Below, in pieces: positions 45,741-57,751 of a stretch of DNA of 64,000 bases. The stretch is from Haberlea rhodopensis (taxonomy: Eukaryota > Streptophyta > Magnoliopsida > Lamiales > Gesneriaceae). Under the pieces are notes generated by a model. It was not told the origin of the DNA. It was given only the letters and a program-made list of their open reading frames with translations, and did no database searches. Position 1 is the first letter of the stretch, and every line of letters begins with the position of its first letter. The position numbers and the translations under genes were made by a program. The DNA is taken from the NCBI GenBank assembly GCA_907163345.1, contig CAJQUN010000007.1, forward strand, positions 5,160,582-5,224,581, read 5' to 3'.

Positions 45741-46931
45741 TGTTAGGATCGGTCCGGAGTGTTTAGAGGGGGGTGAATGAACACTCCTTCTAAAATTTAA
45801 TCCCTTGTGATTTCTTTCGGATTAGTGAAAGAAATCTGTTTCTTAATCAACTCTTTTATAGAATAGACCACTGAATGTATAAGTGCGGAACGGTCTGATC
45901 TTATATTTGTAAGAGCGGCTCGATGGCTTGAATGAAAGAACAAGTGCAGAAAGACAAGAACACAGAAAATGTTTCTGGAAGTTCGAAGGTGGTGTAATCC
46001 TTCTACGTCTCCCCTTCTTCCAATTAAGGAAGGTTTATACTAGAAGACTTTGATTTATACAATCCTGTTGTACAAACCCGATTCAGGCTGGATTTACCCC
46101 ACTACCAGTCTGAAACTCCTAGTCACTCGATCTGTTCAGACACTCTCTGTCTGACAGTTACAATTTGATTCTCACTTCTGTTTTTCAATACAGACTCACA
46201 AGATGCGCACAGTGATCCTAAATGATCAAATATTACAAAGTAATCGTGCTTAAGAATAATTTCAGCTCGAGAGCTTCTGAGCTTGTAAGCTTGTGCTGAT
46301 TTGCTTTCTTGTGCGTTTTTCGATTGATCAGTCTCTCGTGTCCTTGTATATCTATGTCTCTGTATTGTTGTTGCGTCCTTTTATAGTTGTATGTACCAAC
46401 GACATTATTTCCCTTAATGTGCAACTCTTGACTCTGCTTATTCTCTGAGTAAGCTACAGTCTTCTTCTTCAGGATACTTGCCGTTCTGGTTCATGCTTTC
46501 GGCGACTGTCAGGTAAGCTCTTCTTTGTCTTCTTACCTTTTATGGCAATCTTCAGTCTTTGGTCCTTTGTAGCATTAATTACGACATTAAATGCTACAAT
46601 AAATAGCCGTTAATGATTCGGACTGAAGAGCCAATCTTTATACATCCTTGACTGCTCTGATCTGATAAAGATTGAGATCGATCTGAAGCTTCGATCTAGT
46701 CAGTCTGATATCCATCGATCCGGTCTGATATGTGATATGTCTTATCAGCTTGTTCTGTGTTGAGCTATCGATCTGGTCAGTCTGATTACCCTCGATCCGG
46801 TCTGATATGCTTTGTCATCTTATCAGCTTGATCTGTTTTGGGCGATCGATCTGGTCAGTCTGATTTCTCTCGATCCGGTCTGATATGTTTTGTCATCTTT
46901 AAAATCTCATCGATAAGGTTCGGAACTAACA
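45741..46931 (-). repeat. 5' LTR of the sirevirus element, 1191 bp
   Basis: About 99% the same as the 36208-37397 copy by eye. The TATA box is the complement of 46377-46385 and would drive transcription into gag. Confidence 0.93.
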
Positions 46932-46936
46932 TCCGT
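46932..46936 (+). repeat. Target site duplication of the sirevirus (right copy)
   Basis: TCCGT, as at 36203-36207. Confidence 0.92.
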
Positions 46937-49226
46937 TGTTTTTCTATTTTTGGTGTTTTTCAGGAATCAGGTAAAGATGTATTATAAACGATTAACATAC
47001 ATAAAATGGCAGTGAAAAGGGGATAGAAGAACCAAAGGAATGAACGCACATAGAGAACCAGAATATTTCAAGCACAGCAGCAGGCGCCTACTGAAGGCAG
47101 CGCCTAGGGCACTTGTTGTGAAGGAAAAATTGCACTCCGGACAGAACATTTCGCGCTAGGGCGGTGATTTACAGGCGTCCCTCTCCCGAATGATAGATTT
47201 CAACTAGATATAACGATTCAGTTAGTGATCAATTAATTGAACGCATTCAAATCAAGAATTATAAATAAACCATATGAAAAACCCAACCTAGCGGTGCATG
47301 TGATTTACATGCACCACTTGAGTCTATCGGTATATATAAATTACTTGATAGACCCAGGTATTGTCTTTAACCAAAAATATAGTATATCAGTGCATACTAG
47401 ACTCAGGCAATGCATGTATATTACATGCACCGGCTGAATGCATTGTGTCATTTTGATTGTTGTTAGGGCTTGAGATTTTACGCAATTTGTTATAAAATGA
47501 TAACCATTTTATAAAATTTTGCCAAATTCCTTAGTTTAGCATATTGAGTATGTCTGAAGACCATATGTTGTGGAGTTAAGTATAATTTTGAGTGTAAAAC
47601 TTAAAGTTAAAAAATTACATGATAATTACGGAATCTTTTTTGTTTGAAAGCCAAGCAACTACCCTAGCTCAGGCCACCTCGATTTTTCTTGCTCAACTAA
47701 TATAATTTGGTACTAGTGGAACATGTGTTTTCACCTAAGTTGTTAAATCTTCATTTCGGGTATTTATGTTCAGCAACTCTTCAGTTTGGCACTACATCAT
47801 CATCGGTGCATGTAAATTACATGCACCGATAGATTCATGTGGTGTATGAGGATTGTGTGTACCTACTATCTCTAACCAATAACCTAGATAAATAGCACCA
47901 ATGATTTCAGCTTAATCACTTGATGTATGTAAATTACAAGCATTAATAGACTCAGTTACTGTATTTAACCTAAAACATTGGTACATGCACCAATGTTTCA
48001 TTATACCATGCATAAAATTATTGACATGGAAATTTATATTCCAGAATGATCTAAAGGAATGGAAAATCATAAACATTAAGATCGGGTATCATGTATAAAA
48101 TTATTGACATGAATTTATATTCCAGAATGCTCTAACGGAATGGAAAATCATAAACATGAAGGTCGGGTACAGATCATAGATGGAAATAGGCACAATGGTA
48201 ACTTCCCATGATATATCTGTAGGTTCTAGGACAAATTCGACAAAGACGAGGTCGTAGATGGCTAATTTATGAACGGAAGCTTGAACAGTCAAAATTGTTT
48301 TCCGTTCGCTTGTTCTTCGATGCTTTCCATGTTTCCGTGAACATGAATCCCAGTAGCTGGAGTTCTGAAAATATTTAAATTATACGCGTCGTCGCAGTAA
48401 ACAAGAAGACATGGTTGATGTCAACGTCAAATTGGTTGAATTGATGAAGAAAACTCGAAGAAGAACCTTCACAAAGACGGCTAGAGATTCTGCGTTGGAT
48501 AAGAAATGAAGAAAACAGTGGTTTAGGGTTAGTTTTGTCATTCTATCCAAAACTGGACCTAGTTAAAAGAACATTTTTTGGTGGATTGGGCCGAAAAAAG
48601 TTTTTCCTACTGATACCAACTCAAAATTTGCCCAAAATAATTCTTGATCGAGGTCCAAGTTGTCCGGAGTGCCAAAGTATCTATTAAGACTTGCCAAATG
48701 TTAATTCAATATAAAACCACTAGTCCTTTTAAATCCAAAATGTTCACACTAGCGGAAAATTCTTAATAGTACCAAGTCTGATCACATATATACATCAATA
48801 CAAAAAAAAATGAACTAAACCAAATATGTTAATCAAGGTTAATGAAAATCATGGTAAGCTCGTTTGACTTACATTGGTCATATGTATGACCCAAATTCAG
48901 CCCATATAAAAAAATTTCAACAACTAGGTCTGCTGGTCAGCTCAAACACCACATCTCAATTTTTTGTGTCAGATCTCGACTTGTCCTTGGTTCTACAATA
49001 ATCCTAGGAAACTCCTAATTACAAAAGATTGAGATTTGTGTAATTAAATGTTTCTATCATAATAATTGCCGATACGTGAACTTCGAATTACTAAAGATTG
49101 AATTCTGGGTCATACAGATTGGCTAATGTGAGAAGTTTATTTAGTCTATAATTAGTATATAATATTATAAGTCATAGAGAAGAAATTCAAGAGTTTATAT
49201 ATTCGGATAAAAAAGTCAAAATAACA
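46937..49226. other. Intergenic DNA with palindrome cluster and a diverged duplication
   Basis: No gene seen. Features inside are the GGTGCATGTAA palindromes at 47293-47998 and a diverged tandem duplication of about 82 bp at roughly 48008-48172 (both units contain TTATATTCCAGAATG). Short frames on both strands show no family resemblance. Confidence 0.45.
47293..47998. repeat. Dispersed palindromes GGTGCATGTAA-N-TTACATGCACC
   Basis: Copies: 47293-47315, 47411-47429, 47802-47830 (29 bp, perfect around a central A), a decayed one at 47922-47945, and a variant hairpin at 47973-47998 (AAACATTGGT arms, loop ACATGC). Several neighbours carry TAGACTCAGG- and ATTTAACC-type words, so this is a decayed tandem repeat with a palindromic core. 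Confidence 0.85.
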
Positions 49227-49235
49227 AATAAGAAA
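49227..49235 (+). repeat. Target duplication of a Mutator-like MITE (left copy)
   Basis: AATAAGAAA, repeated at 49760-49768. Nine bases fits Mutator-like elements. Confidence 0.7.
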
Positions 49236-49759
49236 GGGGTTAATTCAAAGTCTGGTCCCTATTGTTTTAGAGTAATCCCAATTTAGCCCCTGTTATTTTT
49301 TAAGGGCCTAAATAGTCCATGGTGTTTTAAAATGCAACCAATTTAGTCCAACCGTTAAATTATCCGTTAAAATAAACGAAGTGCTCATATATCCCCAAGT
49401 TGAGGTTGTCATAACCTATTTTCGTAATATCTTCATTGATTTCACTATTTCAGACAAGATTTGAACTCAGAAGAAATTATTAGAATATTTCAGATAAGGC
49501 AGTGAAGGTCGAGGGGTCGAAGGAAATCGATGAATAGTTGAGGGTAGTCGTTGTAGGGGGGGGGGGGGGGGGGGGGGGGGTGGAAGTCAATCGAATTGTT
49601 GAAGAGTGAAATGAATTTAGGTAAAGGCATCTACTTTTGAGGTGAAATGTTTGTTTCAATTTCATGACAGGGTAAAATGCGGGACTATTTCGTCCAATAA
49701 AAATAATAAGGACTAAACCAAGATTATCTTAAACAATGGGACCAAACTGATACCAACCC
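49236..49759. mobile_element. Nonautonomous Mutator-like element (MITE), 524 bp
   Basis: Imperfect terminal inverted repeats of about 40 bp share TGGTCCC-ATTGTTT words at the same depth from each end, and a 9-bp target duplication flanks it. There is no transposase. A run of 25 G residues at 49556-49580 lies inside. Confidence 0.7.
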
Positions 49760-49768
49760 AATAAGAAA

Positions 49769-50537
49769 ATAAGAAATTCAGGAGTTTAGTAATATACCTA
49801 ATTTTTTTATTTATTTATTTGACCGGCTATGTTTTAAAAATTTATTAATTTATTCAATAATTAATCTTATGCATGGATATCAAGCACAAAATATGAAATA
49901 CAGATACTAACATTGTATAGGAGCCTATGACCTTAGCCAGATAGTAAAGACTCATATATACATTCGGGACAACTCGGGTTTGAGTCGGACAGTAGTCCAA
50001 AAAATTTTACAAAATCCCCAACCCCGTATAAAAAAAACACTATATAATAAGAAATATGATAATTTAAAAAAAAATTCAAATATATCATAAAATATATATA
50101 AAAATGTATATATTATTTAAAAAAATAATTGTATTTTCGTATTATAGCGACTTTTTCTCCAAGTGGGGTAAAAGTGAAGACTTTCTTTAATCTTACCGGT
50201 CAAAATTAAAAAAATACAATTTTAGATGAATATATTAAATAATGTCGCATAATACAGAGTATTTTGTCGTTTGACCAATGAGGTGTCCCTTATAATTGGT
50301 CAAAATTAATTTACTATAACTGCTTTTGAATGTATTAATTAACTATAATTAAAAAAGAAGAAAGTCACATGTATTTATGCTTTTCAATGATTGGACGACT
50401 CCCCAATTTGAAGGGAAAAAATGAAATAACATAAAATTTACTCTCAAGTAGTATTGAAGTTAATTGTTTTTAATTAAAATTTCATCACAACAAAGTAAAT
50501 ATTTCCGGGCTAGGGTGTTTTGAGTGGATTTGCTAAT
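49769..50537. other. AT-rich intergenic DNA
   Basis: No gene, RNA or bounded repeat recognised. Confidence 0.45.
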
Positions 50538-50546
50538 CCCCCCCCC

Positions 50547-50635
<89 letters not shown>
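50538..50635 (+). repeat. Compound microsatellite (C)n(CA)n(TA)n
   Basis: About 26 C, then about 27 CA units, then about 10 TA units, without interruption. Likely highly variable in length. Confidence 0.97.
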
Positions 50636-50636
<1 letters not shown>

Positions 50637-50639
50637 CAC

Positions 50640-52755
50640 ACGTTGTGCTGTTACTTTGATGCTGTTCAGAAGGACATAACAATTATTTTGATGTTATCGT
50701 GAATGATAGTGTCCTTCGTAGCAACAACAATGCATTCATGTTGTGCCAAGTTCCACCAATTGTTCTTAAATTTTTTGGCAAATAATACCTCATCAAAACA
50801 CATAAAACCTATGACACACTGAAAATCAATAAAAAATATATATCAATCATAGACACACTGAAAATCAATAAAAACAAATATCAATCATAAACACAAAATA
50901 AAAAATTAAATTCATGAAAAAATTAAAATCACAAAATAAGAATCAAATAAAAATAAAAAAAATTATTTAAAAATATATTTACATATTGAGTATATAAAAA
51001 AATTAATACATTCTACAAACATAAGGTGTAGATTCAGTCCAATAAACAAAAGTAGGGTTCGCATCTATTTTTTGCCGAGTGTAACTAAAAATAGAAATAC
51101 CCCTTGATTTGGAGAAAATAAGTCGGGATGGGATACTGGTGAATGGCTTTGTAAGTACTAATCTGGTGGATTTGTTTTAGGAAAATACATTTTTCGTCAT
51201 ACTGTAATTTTGATATGCTATGTTGTCAAAACTATTATCTTATTTCAATCATATTATTATATATGTCAATATTTTATTATGTGGTGTAATTTCATAAATA
51301 ACAGATATTTAAAATAAAATCAAATTAAGGGGTGACTATTGTTTTCGTCCATATTATTTGGACAACTGGCTAAATTATTTTAACACCTTTTGTGTGGGAT
51401 TACAGCAAGCGCACAGTTGTAAAATTTTAGTAAGTGATTTAGAATATGAATGTCGATCCCATGAAGATTGATTAAAATCCAAACTAAGTACTTGATTAGA
51501 ATATGCTTTATTCAGAGATTAAATGAGAGTGATTATGTAATTAATTAAGTAAAAGTTTAGCAAAGTGGTTGATAGCGAAAATCAATGAGACATATCTAGG
51601 AGTTCGATTTCACTTGTTCTTCCACTACAATTATCATTCATTAATTTCAATATTATGGGATTTCTTAGTTTATTTATAATTAAGAACATGTCTATGTGTT
51701 TCTTCAAGTTATTCATGAAAAAATTTTATTTTATAGAGGTAGACGTGGCTTGACTTGAAACTATGTCGACACATTATCTTATCTTCTCAAATCAAAGTTG
51801 AGAATTAACAATCTTAAACAATAAAGCAAACCGGTGAGAAACCAAAGTTAAAGAAAAATGCAATCTGAAATTTGCTACAATTTTTTTTTATTACTAAAGA
51901 GACATTTTAACAAACACATAATACGCACAAAAATTGAAATAAAAATTCAATGTTAATTGAAGCACAACAATCCCATAAAATAGCAAAAAAACATCCAAAA
52001 ATCGTTCAATGGAGAAGAATGAAAACATAATTGAAGCAATTTCAAATTTTTCTTCTTTTGACTTGCAGAGCATGCCCATTTCCTCCTTGAATCGAAGGAG
52101 TTCAGCCATTGTGTCCGCCGGCCATGGTCACGATCGGTAGTGATGGTGGCGTTAGGCGGTGAAATTTTGGAAGAAGATGAGTAATGTATCATTTTAGAAA
52201 AGAAGACATAAGAGGGGTGATTATGAAAGGTGGAAAGACTTATAAATAAAAGAAATAAAAAATTGGACTTATTTGAAAGACGTTTTTTTGGAAGGAGTAT
52301 TCAGTTGGAAAGAAGATATTTTGGTAGATTTAGTTGAAAGATGTTTTTGCAAGTGATATCTATTTTTAATTTCCTCAATAATCTTCTGCAAAAATTCAGA
52401 TTATTTAACTAATCAAATATGTTTTAATTTACTTAATTTCAATGGAAAAATATGGTAAATGAAAAATTTTCCTCTGCCAAAGGCTGTTTGATACTGAAAT
52501 TCAACACTTAAAATTATTATTCCATTGATTGTGAATTATGCAGTAAATGTCAAAATACGAACTCTTTCTTTTATTCATCTGTAATAATTCCTGTTAATTA
52601 CATCGTTATAATATATATAAATACAAGAAAACTATTCTTAGCCCATATATTCGATAAGATCAAATTACTATAATTAAGGAATTTGATATCATCTATTTTA
52701 TGAGAATCGCACGCTGGGATATCTTTCCTATTTTAGGGAGATCTCACGTCAATAT
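50640..52755. other. AT-rich intergenic DNA
   Basis: No gene recognised. Two short overlapping - strand frames at 51894-52192 show no family resemblance. The 52560-52755 end may be LTR remnant of the copia relic that follows. Confidence 0.4.
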
Positions 52756-52759
52756 TCAC

Positions 52760-53780
52760 CCTCAAGTTGGTGTGTATATATCTCTAATGCCCAACTTGTC
52801 AAGTGATTCATGGAAACTCTTTCCAGATATAGAATTTGTAAGGATGTCAGCCAATTGATCTTCTGATTTTACGAAGGGAAATTAGATGATTCTGTAATCG
52901 AGATTTTGTCTAATGTAATGTCTATATATCTCCACGTTGGACATGGTTTTGTATATATCAATAACAACTTTATTATCACAAACAAGCTCATCTCTATGCA
53001 TGGATCGTAGCCTATTTCTGTTAGCAATCTTCTTAACCATAGCATTTCGCATAGCCCTTTTGCCATTCATCTAAATTCAGCCTCATCACTAGATAGAGCC
53101 ACCACCTTTTGCTTCTTGCTTCGCCATGCCACTAGGTTTCCTCCTATAAATGTAAAGTAGCCCGAAGTAGATTTTATGTCTAGTAAGTTCCCTTCCCAAT
53201 CAGCATATGTATACCCTTCAATGTGTGTGTGGTTGTTCCCTGAGGACATTAGTCCTTTTTCCTGGTGAGGATTTCAAGTAACGAAGGATTATGATGACTG
53301 CCTCCATATGCTTTTCACTTGGATTATGCATAAACTGGCTTACAACGCTCATGCCATATGATGTGTCAGGGCATGTGTGTGACAAGTAGATGAGTATACA
53401 CATAAGTCGTTGATATCTCCCTTTATTTGTAAGCACTTTTTTTCTTGATGTTCTGCGAGCCTATGATTTGGGATGATATGAGTTTCGGCTTGTTTGTACT
53501 CCTAGCCCTACCCCCAACAGAAGGTCAAGTACGTACTTTCTTTGTGAAAAATACATCTTTGAGACCTCACCACTTCTATTCCCAAGAAGTATTTAAGGCC
53601 ACCCAAGTTTTTCATCTCAAAGTAGGCACCAAATTTCTTTTGTAGTAGAGAAATTCCTTGTCATCATCTCGGTAATAATCATGTAATCTAAACAATTAAT
53701 ATTGTCACCTTTCCTTGTTGATGTTTTAGGATGAGCATGTGATCTGCATTACTCTGTTTAAATCCATGCACCGTTTAAAT
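52760..53780 (-). pseudogene. Ty1/copia RT-RNase H relic
   Basis: In several broken frames the - strand reads a C-terminal RT part (LGGLKYFLGIEV-like near 53590), RYQRLMCILIYLSHTCPDTSYG, STSGYFTFIGGNLVAWRSKK, SSDEAEFR and a final ADILTNSISGKSFHESLDKL near 52810. Stops and frameshifts are frequent. Upstream pol and both LTRs are not recognisable. Confidence 0.85.
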
Positions 53781-53789
53781 ACATACAAT

Positions 53790-54433
53790 GAATATAGTGC
53801 AATTCAAGAAAATATAGTTGTATCATTGAGCCCAAGTAAAAAAGAGACTGTCCACGAAATTTGTGAAAAATCTAGATATATCATATAAACGAATATATGA
53901 AAATTGTATCATAGTCTATCTTTGACTACTATAAGAAAATAAAGACCCGTTCTACATCAATAAATAGGACAGACACAATACAGGTAAATCGTAGACATCT
54001 AAATTTATAGATAATGTATTTTTAGTCTACGTTTATACATCTTAGTTCATCATCCCTAGTCTGAACGTTGAAGGGTTTTGTTGGAAATAATCTCAGCATT
54101 CTCTAACGTTGTTTACTCTTGTCCTCTTGCAATATTGTCAGCCGATCAATGGATAATGAGCGACTACAGCAATCGAAAATTCCGCAGCATGACTTATGAT
54201 AGATGAGCTGCTATCTAATTAATTAGGTCTAGCTCAGTTGTTTACATGTTGGTTCATCAAAATTCGATTTGAACTCAGGTTCATCAAAATTCGATTTGAA
54301 CTGAATTTGATTATCAAGTCAAGTTCAAGTATTATTATCTAAAGTTTGAAAACTAGGGTTTGAATCTTATTTTGGATAAATTTCAAAAATTGTCCCGTAG
54401 AATAAGTGTCTTTCCAATACTAACCCCAAACTT
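53790..54433. other. Intergenic DNA
   Basis: No gene seen. A short direct repeat (GGTTCATCAAAATTCGATTT) lies at about 54251-54300. Confidence 0.4.
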
Positions 54434-54436
54434 TTA

Positions 54437-54858
54437 GGGCCTGTTTGGTAGACCTGATTATGAATGATTGTGGGAGGGTTATGGCTTTAATCACATGTTT
54501 GGTTGAATTTTTAGTAAACCCACGTTGTCCAATTGGCCCGTGATAAAGTGGGTTTAAAATCTTGATTCTTGTCCCACCAACCCTCTTGGGTTTAACAAAC
54601 ACATTTGTACAGTACAAATGATTATGCTCAAAATTTACTCTTGTACCCTCCTCAACCCAAATAATCGTTATATTTATTGCCTTGTATATGAGGTGCATTT
54701 TTGATTTTACACCAATAAATCCTTATATTTATCATACTTAAAATCATACCAAACATCATGTTATTTTCTTACCATATATAACTCATTTCATAGTCATTAG
54801 ATTTATCACTCTATTATATAATCATTCAATAATCCCATCATTCAAACCAAGCGGACCC
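54437..54858. mobile_element. Tourist-like MITE (PIF/Harbinger type), 422 bp
   Basis: Ends GGGCCTGTTTGGTAGACCTG and, on the other strand, GGGTCCGCTTGGTTTGAATG form related terminal repeats. TTA flanks both sides (54434-54436 and 54859-54861), the 3-bp duplication of PIF/Harbinger elements. There is no transposase. Confidence 0.7.
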
Positions 54859-54861
54859 TTA

Positions 54862-55680
54862 CATAATCAAATATAGTCCCATTGTTTTTTTGAATTAAAA
54901 ATAGTCCAAAACTTTTATTTTTGATCGTAGTCATAAATCAATATTCAATTATGAGATTACTTTTGTGAAAAAACAATTTCTGTGGGACTGATTTGTTAAA
55001 AAATGTAGGACTATTTTTTATTAAAAATAATTTTTGTGGGACTAGTTCTAAAAGTTTGGGATTAGTAGAAATTCATTTTTTATGGAATCCTTTTTTTTTT
55101 TTTTTTTTTACCCTCTTATTTTTTATATTTAGAATTACTATATCCGGCCCTTAAGTTTAGTAAAATTGAGGAATAAATGAAAGTTTCGTCAATACACTAC
55201 TAAAGTTCATGCTCAATCTCAAGTTACTTCAAAACTACTCGAGTCAAGCACGAGTTTGAAAATCAATAATCAGTTGGAGTTTGGGATGGACTAGCTAGTT
55301 GTTTTGTTTGAGTTCTAGTTGAGGAGAGTATCTATGGATATCGACCCGATTGAACCCCCGACGACCATGTGCATAAATAGTCATTACGAGCAAGATTTCT
55401 GGCAGTTCTGTTCTCACAAGACGTGCACATAATGTAGTTTATAGAAGTTGATTTGCTATTCATGAAAATTATTCTTATTTAAGGAAGCCCAGAAAAAAAA
55501 AAAAAACCAATGAAGGCTTGAATCTATTTATATGAAGAGATGGAGGCCTATAGTTTGAAAGAAAAATATTGATAATATTTGTCCAGTTTACATTAATTTA
55601 TAGGTAAACTAATATAGATTGGTTTTATAGTCTTACCATACATTTTAAAAAGAAACATCATTCTCACACACCTAGCAACA
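54862..55680. other. Intergenic DNA downstream of the receptor kinase
   Basis: No gene seen. An 18-base T run lies near 55091-55108. The part nearest 55680 probably holds the former 3' UTR of the kinase gene. Confidence 0.4.
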
Positions 55681-57258
55681 TCAATCTCCCATCTTTGCCT
55701 CTCTCAACAGCTTAACAACCTCCATCATCGTAGGCCGCATCCAAGGCTCGTCGCATATGCATGACCTTGCAACATCAAGAATGCAATGCATCTCATCCTT
55801 CCACGACGAAAAACGAGACAGAAATGGATCGAGTGTTTCACATTCCCTTCCATTTTGAACCATCCACCTCACCCACCCAACAAGATTGCCGCCTTCAACA
55901 TCAGCTTGTCCAATAGGCGCTCGTCCCGTTACGAACTCGAGCATCACCACTCCAAAGCTATACACGTCTCCCTTAGCCGTGGCAACCATTTTCTGTCCAT
56001 ATTCTGGAGGTATGTAACCGAATGTACCTGCAAGAACAGTCGAGACATGGCTCTCACAAGCACTTATTATACGTGCCAAGCCGAAATCCGAGACACGGGG
56101 TTCAAAATTGTTGTCCAGCAATATGTTACTGGACTTGACATCTCTGTGAATGATGCGGGGAACGAATCCGTGGTGCAGGAAAGCAAGCCCTCTAGCCGAA
56201 CCCAAGATAATCTTGAACCGAGTAGGCCAGTACAGCCCGTCAAATGCATCTGCCTGATTCCTCAGCCAAAAATCCAAGCTCCCATTTTCCATATACGCAT
56301 ATATCAAGAATCTCTCATCTGCAAACACACAATAACCAAGCAATGATAGTAAGTTATCGTGTTTTACCTTTCCAATCGTCTCCATTTCAGCCAAGAATTC
56401 GCGTTCCCCATGTAAATGACCTCCATCAAGCCTTTTGACAGCTATAGTTCGTCCATCCGGAAGCCTTGCTTTATATACCGTCCCGAATCCACCATCTCCA
56501 ATGATATAACTCTTGCTGAAATTTTCAGTTGCTGATAAAATATCAGCAGCTTTTAGCCGCAACAAAGAATACTCAAAGGTGGCAACATTAATACTCAAGG
56601 GCTCCTTTGTTTTCTTTCCTAAAAGCCCCTCATTAGATGCTGACTCGGGCTTACCATTTGAGCCACCAACAACCGTGCTGTCTTTTTTTAACATTTTCCA
56701 TCTGAGAAGACCACATAGAAGGATCAAGAATATTGTTGCTGAGCCAATAACGACATCTAATAATGAAGAACGATACCCAATTGAAGTAGATGAATAAATT
56801 TGCCTAGAAGAGAGCATAGGTAGGCCATGAAAACATGACTTTGCCTCAGCACAAGAGGCTGGAAAGCCCGTAGAGAAACTGTTACTGGAGAAGTTAGCAA
56901 AATCGAGGCCTTTTATGTCACATATTTTACATGGAAAAACATATTGAAACTTGTTTTCTGATATGTCAAGATAGGTCAACGCAACAAGTGTTGCAAGTGA
57001 TAAGGGCAATTTGCCTGTGAATGTGTTGTTGTGAAGGTCCAATACAGACAGAGATGTTAGATTTGAGATTGAATCATCAATGAAACCAGAGAACTTGTTG
57101 TTGCTGGCATTTAAGACCAGAAGAGAACTGATACTTCCAAGGTTGAACGAAATTGAGCCGGACAAAGAATTTGAACTGACATCCAAGTAGGACGAAGTAT
57201 TAATACGAAATAGTGAAGCTGGCAATGTACCTGTTGTTGGCCCCAAGTGCGGCAACAT
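55681..57258 (-). pseudogene. LRR receptor-like kinase, EMS1/MSP1-like, N-terminus removed by copia insertion
   Basis: The open frame runs from ATG at 57258, inside the copia LTR, to TAG-type end after KMGD at 55681: 525 residues. About four leucine-rich repeats (residues about 20-120) are followed by a Cys-containing cap, a transmembrane segment at about 167-185 and an RD-type kinase. Kinase motifs are GDGGFGTVY (about 254), catalytic K276 in AVKRL, HRD (about 372), DFG (about 391) and GTFGYIPPEYG. All catalytic residues are present. Members of this group are usually 1,100-1,300 residues long, so most LRRs and the signal peptide are missing. Sequence of host origin ends at 57247; the first residues MLPH are LTR-encoded. 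Such receptors sense peptide ligands at the plasma membrane; this copy could not bind one normally. Confidence 0.88.
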
Positions 57259-57676
57259 GAGATAGAAAATAGTGAAAATGAAGAATATAATAGACACCAG
57301 AATTTACGTGGAAAACCCCTAAAAGTATTAGGGTAAAAACCACGGGCAAGATGAAAAGATTCCACTATAATATTTTGTGGGTTACAACCTCTCTCTATCT
57401 CTCAAAGAGAACAACATTCTCAATATAGGAGAAAAATACCTCACAAATATTATAGAATACACACTTAAATGTAGAGATATGAGAGAACACTCTGAAATGG
57501 AATAATTGAATGAGGAGATGGGGAGCCCTATTTATAGGAGCTCCCCCGCGTCTGAAACGCGTAAAGAATATAATTCTTTACGCGTTCTACCACAAGCTGG
57601 CACCACCTACCAAGCTGGCACAATTCAAGTTGGCACAATTCAATTAATTGAATTGTATGACTTTTTGTTGCCGACA
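57248..57676 (-). repeat. 3' LTR of the Tork-like element, 429 bp, with TATA box
   Basis: On the - strand it starts TGTCGGCAACA and ends GTTGCCGCA, an imperfect inverted end. CTATAAATAG (complement of 57528-57537) is a strong TATA box pointing toward the kinase remnant 280 bp away. GGGAGA before the start is the polypurine tract. Confidence 0.88.
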
Positions 57677-57751
57677 TTCTCCCACTTGGAGATTTGGTTG
57701 AGGCTCAAGCACATCTCCACACATCCTTTCAATCTTGTCATACCCTGCTGC

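Larger units (their letters stand above)
36208..46931 (-). mobile_element. Sirevirus-like Ty1/copia retrotransposon, 10.7 kb, coding-dead
   Basis: Bounded by two LTRs of about 1.19 kb (TGTTAGGATC...GGAACTAACA) and a TCCGT target duplication. On the - strand the order is LTR, primer-binding site, gag, protease, integrase, RT, RNase H, an extra reading frame, polypurine tract, LTR. Integrase before RT is the copia order; the long extra frame and the TCATCATCAAAAAAGGGG tract are sirevirus marks (family knowledge). LTRs differ at roughly a dozen positions, yet every coding block has lesions. It may have been copied by related enzymes in trans. Confidence 0.93.

Noticed and set aside
48101..48292. 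63-codon - strand frame
   Set aside because: Overlaps a diverged tandem duplication, has no recognisable domain and no splice context.
49480..49665. Proline-rich short frame
   Set aside because: Produced by the poly-G run inside a MITE.
55786..56346. 186-codon + strand frame
   Set aside because: Antisense shadow of the kinase domain.
57259..57297. Hydrophobic, signal-peptide-like extension upstream of the kinase remnant
   Set aside because: It starts at GTG within the LTR. GTG is not a normal start in plant nuclear genes, so the extension is probably not translated.
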